Origin: Pseudomonas kribbensis
GTDB lineage: Bacteria > Pseudomonadota > Gammaproteobacteria > Pseudomonadales > Pseudomonadaceae
Direction of reading: 5' to 3'
Length of the DNA stretch: 64,000 nucleotides
NCBI RefSeq assembly: GCF_003352185.1
Contig: NZ_CP029608.1
Location: 1,426,001 to 1,490,000, forward strand
The notes beneath the pieces are model-generated. The model did no database searches. It was not told the DNA's origin and saw nothing but the letters and a program-made list of their open reading frames with translations. Both the position numbers and the translations under genes were made by a program. This document shows, one piece after another, positions 1-7,411 of this stretch (the first letter of the stretch is position 1; each line of letters starts with the position of its first letter).

Positions 1-33
1 GCCGTGAAGGCCGCTGCCAAGAAGGCTGACTGA
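1..33 (+). CDS. 3' end of an unidentified gene before the tail sheath
   Basis: The first ten codons read AVKAAAKKAD and then stop, two bases before the sheath start. Only this Lys/Ala-rich tail is in the window, so the product cannot be named. The close spacing suggests it belongs to the same tail operon. In P2-like tail clusters the gene before the sheath is often a fibre or fibre-related gene, but nothing here proves that. Confidence 0.5.
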   Translation, partial: AVKAAAKKAD

Positions 34-35
34 AT

Positions 36-1202
36 ATGGCTGAGGTTCTGAACTTCGAGCACAACGGCATTACCGTCAATGCCACCGAATCCCCCGAGGC
101 CATGGGTGGCCTGGGTGACAACGTCATCGGTCTGGTCGGCACCGCGCCGAAAGCCGATCCGCTGATTCCGCGCAACGCACCGTTTCGCATCAACAGCTTT
201 ACCACCCACGCGCTGCTCGATCCGACCGGCGCGGAAGAGGGCACCCTGTACCACGCGGTTTACCAGATCCTCAAAGTGGTCAAGGTGCCGGTGTACGTGG
301 TGATCGTCGAAGCGGGCGCGACCCCGGCCGACACCGTCAACGCAGTGATCGGCGGCATCGAGCCAGCCACCGGCCGCAAACTCGGTCTGGCGGCACTGGG
401 TAGCGTCCCGGAAGACCTGACCATCATCGGCGCGCCGGGCTTCACCGGCACCAAGGCTGTAGCCAGTGAGTTCGCCTCGTTCGGCAAGCGCATCAAGGCC
501 CGTGTGGTGCTGGACGGCAAGGACGCTTCGGTCGCTGACCAGGTGACTTACAGCCAGGAACTGGGCGGCGCCGACCTCGGTTTCGACCGTTGTCTGGTGG
601 TGCACAACATGCCCGCCGTGTACTCGAAAGCGGCGAAGAAAAACGTCTTCCTCGCGCCATCCAGTCTGGCAATCGCCGCGCTGGCCAAGGTCAAGCAATG
701 GGAAAGCCCGGGCAACCAGGTGACCTACGCCGAAGACGTGTCCCGGGTCGTTGAGTACAACATCCTCGACACCTCCACCGAAGGCGATCTGCTCAACCGC
801 TACGGCGTCAGCTACTACGCCCGCACCATCCTTGGCGGCTTCTCGCTGCTGGGCAACCGCTCGATCACCGGCAAGTTCATCAGCTACGTCGGTCTGGAAG
901 ATGCCATCAGCCGCAAGCTGGTGAAGGCCGGCCAGAAAGCCATGGCCAAGAACCTGACCAAGTCGTTCATGGATCAGGAAGTCAAACGCATCAACGACTG
1001 GCTGCAGACCCTGGTCGCCGACGAAACCATTCCCGGCGGCAGCGTGTATCTGCACCCGGAACTCAACAGCGTCGAGAAGTACAAGAACGGCACCTGGTAC
1101 GTGGTCATCGACTACGGCCGCTACGCGCCGAACGAACACATGGTTTATCAACTCAACGCCCGCGATGAAATCATCGAGCAGTTCCTGGAGGACGTTCTCT
1201 AA
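36..1202 (+). CDS. Contractile tail sheath protein, P2 FI / R-pyocin type
   Basis: 388 residues, the usual size for P2 gpFI and R-pyocin sheaths. The protein forms the outer contractile tube that drives the inner tube through the target envelope. The family is recognised from the N-terminal insertion-domain region, the central VVHNMPAVYSK segment, and the conserved C-terminal strand region with YVVIDYGRYAPNEHM, which forms the inter-subunit mesh in this family. It starts two bases after the previous stop. Its stop overlaps the next start (TAATG), so sheath and tube are translationally coupled. The gene order sheath-tube-chaperone-tape measure-U-X-D is that of P2. Confidence 0.93.
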   Translation: MAEVLNFEHNGITVNATESPEAMGGLGDNVIGLVGTAPKADPLIPRNAPFRINSFTTHALLDPTGAEEGTLYHAVYQILKVVKVPVYVVIVEAGATPADTVNAVIGGIEPATGRKLGLAALGSVPEDLTIIGAPGFTGTKAVASEFASFGKRIKARVVLDGKDASVADQVTYSQELGGADLGFDRCLVVHNMPAVYSKAAKKNVFLAPSSLAIAALAKVKQWESPGNQVTYAEDVSRVVEYNILDTSTEGDLLNRYGVSYYARTILGGFSLLGNRSITGKFISYVGLEDAISRKLVKAGQKAMAKNLTKSFMDQEVKRINDWLQTLVADETIPGGSVYLHPELNSVEKYKNGTWYVVIDYGRYAPNEHMVYQLNARDEIIEQFLEDVL

Positions 1203-1708
1203 TGTTTACCAACCGCGTAAGACAGGCCATCGCGGCCACCCTGCAAGGCCTGCCGCTGTCGGCGACCGTGGAGGAATTCACTCCGCCGAAAATCGATTTC
1301 GATATGGAAAGCATGGCGGGCGGGCGCTTCATCGTCGAGGAAATGGCCAAGAGTGCCAAGCCGCTGAATGCCACGCTCAAGCTGCAAGGCACCGGCGCTG
1401 AAGTGCTGCTGGCGATGGGCGTGAAACTGGGCGACGACATTCTGCTGAACGTGCGTGAGGCCGGTCAGGATCAGGACGGCAACACCTGGTTCACCTATCA
1501 CACCATTGGCGGCAAGCTCAAAACCCTGGGTGAAGAAGCAATCAAAATGGGTAGCAAAGCCCTGACGACGCTTGAGTTCTCCTGCCGCACCTACAACCGC
1601 CTGGAAAACGGCATTCCGGTGATCGACATCGACGTGCGTACCCAGAAGTTCGTGCTCAGCGGCGTCGACATCCTTGGTGATGCCCGTCGTGCGGTGCTGA
1701 TGCCGTAA
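1202..1708 (+). CDS. Major tail tube protein, P2 FII type
   Basis: 168 residues, matching P2 gpFII and R-pyocin tubes. It stacks as hexamers to form the rigid inner tube that carries no DNA in a tailocin. The sequence shows the alternating beta-strand pattern of tube proteins, the opening NRVRQAIAATLQG, and a GDDILLNVREAG loop region. It is coupled to the sheath gene by a one-base overlap, fitting the equal stoichiometry of sheath and tube. A perfect 10-bp hairpin follows before the chaperone gene. Confidence 0.92.
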   Translation: MFTNRVRQAIAATLQGLPLSATVEEFTPPKIDFDMESMAGGRFIVEEMAKSAKPLNATLKLQGTGAEVLLAMGVKLGDDILLNVREAGQDQDGNTWFTYHTIGGKLKTLGEEAIKMGSKALTTLEFSCRTYNRLENGIPVIDIDVRTQKFVLSGVDILGDARRAVLMP

Positions 1709-1732
1709 GGCTTTTTGGCGACCGTGCACAAA

Positions 1733-1758
1733 CCCTGCGGGCGTTCATGCCCGCAGGG
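1733..1758. other. Perfect 10-bp hairpin between tube and chaperone genes
   Basis: CCCTGCGGGC, loop GTTCAT, GCCCGCAGGG. No T-tract follows on the plus strand, so it is not a standard intrinsic terminator. It may protect the 3' end of the sheath-tube mRNA or lower readthrough to the scarcer chaperone and tape-measure products. It contains the ATG at 1747, which argues against that codon as the chaperone start. Confidence 0.6.
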
Positions 1759-1788
1759 ATCTTCAAGAACACCCAAGGAATTCCTTTC

Positions 1789-2370
1789 ATGTCGTGGATG
1801 CCACCCAAGCATGACCTGCTCTCGCCGATCACCGGCGACGACGGCTCGCAGATCGAATCGATCCAGCTCAAACCCCTGTTCTACGCCGCCCAGAAAGAAG
1901 CGCTGGAACGCGCCGGCGACGATGAAGACGATCAGTTCTTCGAGCTGGCGCTGCTGGCCACTGGGATGTCGGTCAAGGAACTCGACCAGCTCAAGCGCCC
2001 GGACTACGTAACCATTGCGCAGTATGTGCATGAGATGTCGACCCGTCCGGCGTCGTACTTTCTCGACCAGGTCGAAGACGCGGAAAAGTCCGACGATCCC
2101 GACCAGGTGCAACTGCTGCAACCGCTCGCCGTCACCGGCCGCACCGTGACCTCGCTGAGCCTGGAAATGCCGGCGCTGCGGGCCACTAAAGTGATGAAGA
2201 AACTGAAAACGGCCAAGGAACGCGCCGAGTTCATCACCGCCCATTGCACCGGCCTGATGATCCCCGATCTGGCCCTGATGAGTGTCCCTGACTGGACGCA
2301 ATTGCAGGTGCGCATCGACGATTTTTTAAACCAGCCGGCGGCCTTCTTTCAGAGCGCGACATCGAAGTAA
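1789..2370 (+). CDS. Tail assembly chaperone, short form (P2 gpE-like)
   Basis: 193 residues. By analogy with P2 gpE and lambda gpG, this protein coats the tape measure during tube polymerisation and is absent from the finished particle. The start MSWMPPKHD is chosen because AAGGAA lies eight bases upstream, while an earlier in-frame ATG lies inside a hairpin. A TIAQYVHEM-like helical region and acidic stretches are visible, as is usual for this family. Near the 3' end the slippery heptamer T TTA AAC allows a -1 shift that makes a longer product. It lies directly before the tape measure, the invariant place for this gene. Confidence 0.85.
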   Translation: MSWMPPKHDLLSPITGDDGSQIESIQLKPLFYAAQKEALERAGDDEDDQFFELALLATGMSVKELDQLKRPDYVTIAQYVHEMSTRPASYFLDQVEDAEKSDDPDQVQLLQPLAVTGRTVTSLSLEMPALRATKVMKKLKTAKERAEFITAHCTGLMIPDLALMSVPDWTQLQVRIDDFLNQPAAFFQSATSK

Positions 2371-2492
2371 TCCTCGATATCGTGCCGCTCATTTACCCGG
2401 TAAGTGAGGCGGAAATTCTGGAGTGGGACGCCGAAAAGGCGTTGCGCCGCTACGACATAGCGATCACTCGCCTTGGCGTGAAAAAGGAGTAG
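1789..2492 (+). CDS. Tail assembly chaperone, -1 frameshifted form (gpE-E'-like)
   Basis: Reading 1789-2331 in frame 0, then 2331-2492 after a -1 slip, gives 181 + 53 = 234 residues with no stop between. The new C-terminus begins PAGGLLSERDIEVILD and contains SEAEILEWDAEKALRR, which resembles the short gpE' extension of P2 (hydrophobic, Trp and paired Arg). By analogy with P2 and lambda, this minor form links the chaperone to the tape measure. The extension has no start codon of its own in a suitable place and no ribosome-binding site. It stops six bases before the tape measure start, so the fusion is the only good explanation for this coding stretch. Confidence 0.8.
2325..2331 (+). promoter_or_regulatory. 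-1 programmed frameshift heptamer TTTAAAC
   Basis: The sequence reads gaT TTT TTA AAC in the chaperone frame. T TTA AAC fits X XXY YYZ and is one of the strongest known -1 slippery heptamers. The overlapping T TTT TTA one codon earlier is also slip-prone. Slipping here enters the open E' frame. Confidence 0.8.
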
Positions 2493-2498
2493 AGCGGC

Positions 2499-4970
2499 AT
2501 GGCAGACACATCGTTTTCGCTGATGTACGCCGCGCAAAACGGAGGCGCGGGTTCCGGTTTGTCGGCAGGGGGATCGGCCACGGACAGCCTGATCAAACCG
2601 CTGTCCGAACTGAAAGAGGCGCTGCTCACGGCCAGTCTCGACATCCGCAGTCTGGTGCGTGAACAGATCAAGCTCGGCGCCGTTGTCCTGGGGCTGAACA
2701 CAGCCCTGGCATCGTTCAAGGCGCCCGTTGTAACCGCCGCGCCGGCGGCAGGCGGCGAGAGCAAGTCTAAGCTCAAGGCCGAGATTGAACAGCGCTCGCC
2801 TCCGGCCTACCTGCAATCGGACATGGCCCTGAAAACCGCCATGGCCCAGCTCAGGCAGGTGCAAGGCCTGAGTGGCGACCTCGACACGCTGTCGAAAGCC
2901 AACCTCAAACTGGCCTCCGACAAACGGGTTGCCGGCAGTGGGGCGACGGTCGTGGATCTGGTGCAGGTCGAAGTTGCGGCTGGCAGATCGGGGATTGGCG
3001 CGGGTCTCAAGGGGGCCGACAAGGAACACGCGCTGCTGGACTTTGCCCAGGATGCAGCGGTCAACGCGTCGGCGTTCGGCATCAGCCTGAAGTCGGCCGG
3101 TGAGATGCTGTCGGCCTGGCAAGTCTCGATGAAACTGGATCGTGCTCAAGGTCAGTTGCTGGCCGATGCGACTCAGCATCTGGGCAACAGCGGACTGAAT
3201 GCGACGGCCGCCGATATCGGCTCGGTGGTGCAGCAATCAGGCGAGTCGGCCGTTGCAGCGGGGATCCTGCCCGAGCAGTTGGCAGCACTGTCAGCCGCGT
3301 TGCTCAACGCTGACGTCGACAAGGCCGGTGCCGGGGCGGCGGTGAAAAGCATCAGCGCAGCCCTGGGCAAAGGCAGCCAGGGCTCGGCGGCCGAGCAGTC
3401 GGCGTGGAAGGCGTTGGGGCTTGATCCCGGCAAGCTGACTGAAAACGTCCCGGACAACCTTGTCAAAGCGCTGGCGGCATTGAAGCAACAACCGGCAGAA
3501 CAGCAAACGGCGCTGATCAAGACACTTTTCAGTGGCGACGACGGTGTACGCAAACTGCTGGCGAAGCCCGAAGACCTGCAAAAAGCGTTTTCGCTGGTCG
3601 CTCCGGCCAAACTGGAAGGAACGTCGACGCTTGTGTCCTCGCAAGCGACCCAGAGCAGCCTCGCATCGCCCTACAAAGGTGAGGGTGGCGTGCGCCAATG
3701 GATGGGAAAACCCGGCGAGGCACAGACGCCGCTTTCATTGCTCAAGCCCAATGATCCACTGACACCGGCTTACAGCGGCGCGATTGAACGCAGCGCCGAG
3801 CCTGCGGGTAAAGACCCTCAGCGAAGCTGGAACGCGTTCGATGCCAGTCTCAATCGTCTGGTCACGGCGTTGGCACCTGATGCAGCCGGCACGCTGGATT
3901 CGCTGACGAATATGACCAACGGCGTGGCCGATATGGCTGAAGCCTATCCAAAAACCTCGACGGCACTGGCCGTTGCGGGCGCTGGATTGTCGGCCATCGT
4001 GGTGGCGGTGATGGCCAAGGCATTCGGCAATTTCACTGACAAACTGCTCAAGGGCGTGGCTTCAAAATTGCCGTTTGGTCTTGGCGGTTTGATTGCCGAT
4101 ATTGAAGACCCGAAAACAAAAAAAACGTCTGCCGGAAATGGCGTGGGCCATGATTGTTGCTGCTACTGCAAACCGCTGGGCGGCGGGACGGGCGGCAAGC
4201 TCAAGCCTCGTCGGGCAAGCATCACGCCTCGAGTCGGACGTGGAGCAGTCGGTGGGGTGACCCCCCGGGCACCACGGATCATTGCACCGTCGGCACCGCT
4301 TGCACCCTCGGCACCGCTTGCACCGCCGACACGATCCGTTGGCACGTACTGGTCGGGAACCATGACGGCATTTGCAGGCTCATCAGCCGTCAGCTCCGCA
4401 CCGGCCGCTCCACTGTCCGGTTCCTACGCCAGGGCAGGCAGACTGCTTGCCAGACGGGCACCACCACTGCGGTTGCTCAGCGCCGGATATGAAATGGTCA
4501 CCGGCGTCATGAAGGGCGATAAACGTGCCGTCGTGTCCTCCGGTGCATCGTTAGCCGGGTCGTCTGCCGGAGCCGCTGTCGGTGCTGCATTGGGCACGTT
4601 GATTCTGCCGGGTTTGGGCACCATGGTTGGCGGGTGGCTTGGGAGCATGGCGGGCGGGGCCATCGGTGAGTCCCTGGGCGACAAGCTGGGGAAACAAGTC
4701 GATCGTCTCGGCTCTCCTGCACAGGTCAGTAAAGACCTCATCGCGACCTCGGCGACCTCCACGATCCCCGCGGCACTTGCAACCACAGCCGCCAGCCAGC
4801 CTGTCACGCTCAATTCCACCATCAACATCAATGGTCAGGATCAGGGCAGTGCCCAGGCACTGGCCAATCTGGTGGTGCAAACAACGATGAGTCAGTTGGG
4901 CCAGATCATGCCGACCAACCCTCTCGCCACACGACGTGACGCTGCCCTGACCGATGGAGTCGCCACATGA
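2499..4970 (+). CDS. Tail tape measure protein, long form (P2 gpT-like)
   Basis: 823 residues. It sets tail length and helps form the pore at the membrane. Residues about 110-370 carry a TP901-type tape measure core rich in Ala and Leu helices. A hydrophobic helix lies near 485-505, and a Gly-zipper membrane-like segment near 683-725. Between them is an unusual cysteine group, CCCYC at residues 553-557, followed by a basic, Pro/Ala-rich linker in which APLAPSAPLAP repeats. GGAGT-like AAGGAGT precedes the start at seven bases. The 3' end overlaps the gpU gene by four bases (ATGA). It is much longer than the tape measure of the second module (523 residues). Confidence 0.88.
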   Translation: MADTSFSLMYAAQNGGAGSGLSAGGSATDSLIKPLSELKEALLTASLDIRSLVREQIKLGAVVLGLNTALASFKAPVVTAAPAAGGESKSKLKAEIEQRSPPAYLQSDMALKTAMAQLRQVQGLSGDLDTLSKANLKLASDKRVAGSGATVVDLVQVEVAAGRSGIGAGLKGADKEHALLDFAQDAAVNASAFGISLKSAGEMLSAWQVSMKLDRAQGQLLADATQHLGNSGLNATAADIGSVVQQSGESAVAAGILPEQLAALSAALLNADVDKAGAGAAVKSISAALGKGSQGSAAEQSAWKALGLDPGKLTENVPDNLVKALAALKQQPAEQQTALIKTLFSGDDGVRKLLAKPEDLQKAFSLVAPAKLEGTSTLVSSQATQSSLASPYKGEGGVRQWMGKPGEAQTPLSLLKPNDPLTPAYSGAIERSAEPAGKDPQRSWNAFDASLNRLVTALAPDAAGTLDSLTNMTNGVADMAEAYPKTSTALAVAGAGLSAIVVAVMAKAFGNFTDKLLKGVASKLPFGLGGLIADIEDPKTKKTSAGNGVGHDCCCYCKPLGGGTGGKLKPRRASITPRVGRGAVGGVTPRAPRIIAPSAPLAPSAPLAPPTRSVGTYWSGTMTAFAGSSAVSSAPAAPLSGSYARAGRLLARRAPPLRLLSAGYEMVTGVMKGDKRAVVSSGASLAGSSAGAAVGAALGTLILPGLGTMVGGWLGSMAGGAIGESLGDKLGKQVDRLGSPAQVSKDLIATSATSTIPAALATTAASQPVTLNSTININGQDQGSAQALANLVVQTTMSQLGQIMPTNPLATRRDAALTDGVAT

Positions 4971-5350
4971 AACAACAAATGGCACTGGGCAGTTTCATCT
5001 TTGGCCTGTCACGCGGTTTTGCCTACAGCAGTTTTCTGCGCAAGTCCGATGGCGGCTGGACGGAGCTGCAGATCCTCACCAGCAAACCCAAGTCGCACCA
5101 GACGGGACAGAAGCCTGAAACCCTGACCATCACCGGCAAATCGATGTACGCGGTGGCCATGGATCGGCTGGATGAACTGCGGGCGCTGCAAGCCCTTCGT
5201 GTACCGCTGCCGCTGATTGATGGCATCGGCCGCAACTGGGGTTTGTGGCGGATTACCACGGTTCAGGAAACCCAGACCTGCATCATCGATGATGGTACGG
5301 CGATGGTGGTCGACTGGACCCTCGAATTGGCGGAGTTCAACAATGCGTAA
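4967..5350 (+). CDS. Tail protein, P2 gpU family
   Basis: 127 residues. gpU in P2 is needed for tail completion. The family pattern is visible as MALGSFIFGLSR at the start, a TGQKPETLTITG segment and a C-terminal VDWTLELAEFNNA. It begins inside the tape measure stop (ATGA) and overlaps the next start by eight bases, so it is translated as part of the same chain. It belongs to the first, P2-like module, between the tape measure and X, exactly as in P2 and R-pyocin clusters. Confidence 0.85.
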   Translation: MKQQMALGSFIFGLSRGFAYSSFLRKSDGGWTELQILTSKPKSHQTGQKPETLTITGKSMYAVAMDRLDELRALQALRVPLPLIDGIGRNWGLWRITTVQETQTCIIDDGTAMVVDWTLELAEFNNA

Positions 5351-5555
5351 GGTACGAAGCGTGGCCGGTGATTCGGTGAATCTGTTGTTGTACCGCGAAA
5401 CCGGTCGCAGCGATGACTCCGCCGAAGAAGCCCTGTGGCAGCTCAATCCGACGCTGGCCGAACACGGCCCCGTCTTGCCTGCGGACGTCTGGGTGGTGTT
5501 GCCGGAACTCGATTCGAAGCCGGCGGCGATCAAGCCGGTTTCAGCCTGGGATTAA
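5343..5555 (+). CDS. Tail protein, P2 gpX family (small LysM-like)
   Basis: 70 residues. The gene starts inside the end of the gpU gene. The protein has the gpX layout: VRSVAGDSVNLLLYRETGR, then EEALWQLNPTLAEHG, then LPADVWVVLPEL. This is a compact LysM-like fold that in P2 contributes to the baseplate centre or tail tip. It is short, but its position between U and D and its conserved motif make it a real gene. The strong AAGGAGG ribosome-binding site of the next gene lies at its 3' end. Confidence 0.85.
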   Translation: MRKVRSVAGDSVNLLLYRETGRSDDSAEEALWQLNPTLAEHGPVLPADVWVVLPELDSKPAAIKPVSAWD

Positions 5556-5564
5556 GGAGGTTGT

Positions 5565-6593
5565 ATGGCACAGGGTTTCACGCCTGTGGTGGAAATCTAC
5601 GGGACCAACGCGGCGCTGCTCAATCAGCGCCTGATCAGTTGGGAGCACGTCGATGCTGCCGGTACCGAGTCTGATCAGCTGACGCTGACGGTCGATCTGG
5701 AAGGGCTTGAAGGGCTGCCTGATCTCGGGGGGAGAATCGGTCTTCGGGTCGGCTATCGCGAATCGGAAATTGTCGATAAGGGCCTGTTCAAAGTGACGCG
5801 CCTGACACCGACCCTGTTCCCGTTTCGCCTGACACTGGTCGCCACGGCCGCGCCGTTCAGCGCCGCCGACGAGACCGGCTTCAAACAGCGACGTACGGCC
5901 AGCCATGGTCCGACCACCCTGGGTGCGCTGTTTGGTGAACTGGTTTCGCCTCATGGATTTTCTCCACGGGTGGCGTCCGATCTGGCGCTGATCAGGATCG
6001 ATCACATCGACCAGTCCAACGAAACCGACATGGGTTTCCTGACGCGCCTGGCGAAGAAGTACAAGGTGATCGCCAAACCGGTGGGCGAGCTGTATGTGCT
6101 GGCGCGCCCCGGTCAGACCAAATCGCTGTCGGGCAAGTCCTTGGCGGACGTGCGTCTGTCGGTGACCGAGAACAACCGCCCCGGCGATCACGCTTTCATC
6201 AGCGCCACCCTTGAAGAGACCGCCCGGGCACAGGCCAAAGGCTGCAAGACCCGGTTCCTGGATAAGGCCATCGGTGTGATGCGTGAGGTGCTGACCGGTG
6301 AGGCGCCCTACAAGACCGTGCGTCAGATCTGCCAGAGCGAGGAGGAGGCCAAGGCTATCGGAGAGGGCGAAGTGCGCAAGATGCTGCGGGAAAAGTACAA
6401 GGTGAAGATCACCTGCCCGGGCAATCCGCTGCTGTCTGCCGAGGGCCTGCTGTTGCTCGATGAGACCTGGCCGGACTTCCTGCGTGGTCGCTGGTCGATC
6501 GAAAAGGTCACTGCCAGCGGCAAGCGCGAAGAAAGTTATCGCTGCGTCATCGAGGCCACCAGCCTCGATCCGAAAGCAGACGCCAAAGACTGA
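5565..6593 (+). CDS. Late control protein D / baseplate hub (P2 gpD-like)
   Basis: 342 residues. In P2-like tails gpD is a tail protein equivalent to the T4 gp27 hub, linking tube and spike; its name comes from the 'late control' label. AAGGAGG sits five bases before the ATG. The N-terminal half has the beta-rich hub domain (EIYGTNAALLNQRLISWEHV) with MGFLTRLAKKYKVIAKPVG in the middle. The C-terminal half has a region ending RWSIEKVTASGK and YRCVIEATS. It is the last gene of the first tail module; 57 bases then separate it from the second module. Confidence 0.9.
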   Translation: MAQGFTPVVEIYGTNAALLNQRLISWEHVDAAGTESDQLTLTVDLEGLEGLPDLGGRIGLRVGYRESEIVDKGLFKVTRLTPTLFPFRLTLVATAAPFSAADETGFKQRRTASHGPTTLGALFGELVSPHGFSPRVASDLALIRIDHIDQSNETDMGFLTRLAKKYKVIAKPVGELYVLARPGQTKSLSGKSLADVRLSVTENNRPGDHAFISATLEETARAQAKGCKTRFLDKAIGVMREVLTGEAPYKTVRQICQSEEEAKAIGEGEVRKMLREKYKVKITCPGNPLLSAEGLLLLDETWPDFLRGRWSIEKVTASGKREESYRCVIEATSLDPKADAKD

Positions 6594-6650
6594 TTCATCC
6601 CACCATACGCTCCCACTCCTGCGTCACTCTCTAACACTGGAACGCTCCCC

Positions 6651-7235
6651 ATGAAGATCTCCCCGATCCTCACGCAGCTGCGTGCGCAATGCCCAAGCCT
6701 TGCCGGCCATATCGCGACAGGTGTCGACCTGGCGCTGCTGCAAGGCAACCCGAATCTGCCGACACCGTCGGCCCATGTATTACCGCTGGCCGATCTGGCC
6801 AGTGCCAGTACCGCACAAAACTCCACCAGCCAGCCGATCCGCGACCGCTTCGAAATCATCCTGGTGCTCGACGCCACGGACGCCACAAAAGCGCTGGATC
6901 TGTTGCACGACCTGCGCGCCGAACTGTGGCGTGCGCTGGTGGGTTTCAAACCCGGTTCGGAATACAGCGCCATCGTTTATGACGGCGGCGAAACGGTCTC
7001 GATCAACAGCAGCCGCATGTTCTACCGGCTGCGCTTTTTTGCCGAGTTCCAGCTGGGCCGCAATCTGCCAAGTCAGCCTGCGGAGAGTTGGCACGAACGC
7101 GAACTGGACGGTTTGTCGTCCTTTACCGGGGTCACCGTGAGGGTCGATGCGATCGACCCGGCCGACCCCAACCTGAAACACCCGGGCCCTGACGGGCGCG
7201 TGGAAATGACTTTCTCTGGAGACGTAACCCCATGA
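6651..7235 (+). CDS. Tail terminator-like protein, Mu gp37/SfV type
   Basis: 194 residues. It begins the second, Mu/SfV-like tail module. The family includes Mu gp37-type proteins that cap the tail tube or act in tail completion. The sequence opens MKISPILTQLRAQCPSLAGH, then has a terminator-like alpha/beta core (RFEIILVLDATDATKALDLL) and ends with strands such as RVEMTFSGDV. Its stop overlaps the next start by ATGA. The exact role is inferred from position and general fold rather than from a catalytic motif. Confidence 0.75.
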   Translation: MKISPILTQLRAQCPSLAGHIATGVDLALLQGNPNLPTPSAHVLPLADLASASTAQNSTSQPIRDRFEIILVLDATDATKALDLLHDLRAELWRALVGFKPGSEYSAIVYDGGETVSINSSRMFYRLRFFAEFQLGRNLPSQPAESWHERELDGLSSFTGVTVRVDAIDPADPNLKHPGPDGRVEMTFSGDVTP

Positions 7236-7411
7236 GCAACCGCATCACCGTAGTGCCGGCCGCCGGCCGTGCCGTGCCGGACCCGGAAGCAGGCGACCTG
7301 CTGCCACTGGAAGGCCGTGAAGTGCTGGACAGCGCCTGGTGGCGCCGGCGTCTGGCCGACGGCGATATCACCCTCAAAACCGCAACAGCTAAACAAAAGG
7401 GAGCCAAATAA
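7232..7411 (+). CDS. Small tail-cluster protein, DUF2635 type
   Basis: 59 residues, beginning MSNRITVVPAAGRAVPDPE, with LPLEGREVLDSAWWRRRLADG in the middle. Small proteins of this pattern lie just before the sheath in Mu- and SfV-like tails; their function is not established. The gene overlaps both neighbours: its start lies in the stop of the terminator gene and its stop overlaps the sheath start (TAATG). This tight coupling and the conserved motif support a real gene. Confidence 0.8.
   Translation: MSNRITVVPAAGRAVPDPEAGDLLPLEGREVLDSAWWRRRLADGDITLKTATAKQKGAK

Noticed and set aside
1747..1788. Earlier start for the module-1 chaperone
   Set aside because: The ATG lies inside a perfect hairpin and has no ribosome site; the later ATG has AAGGAA at correct spacing.
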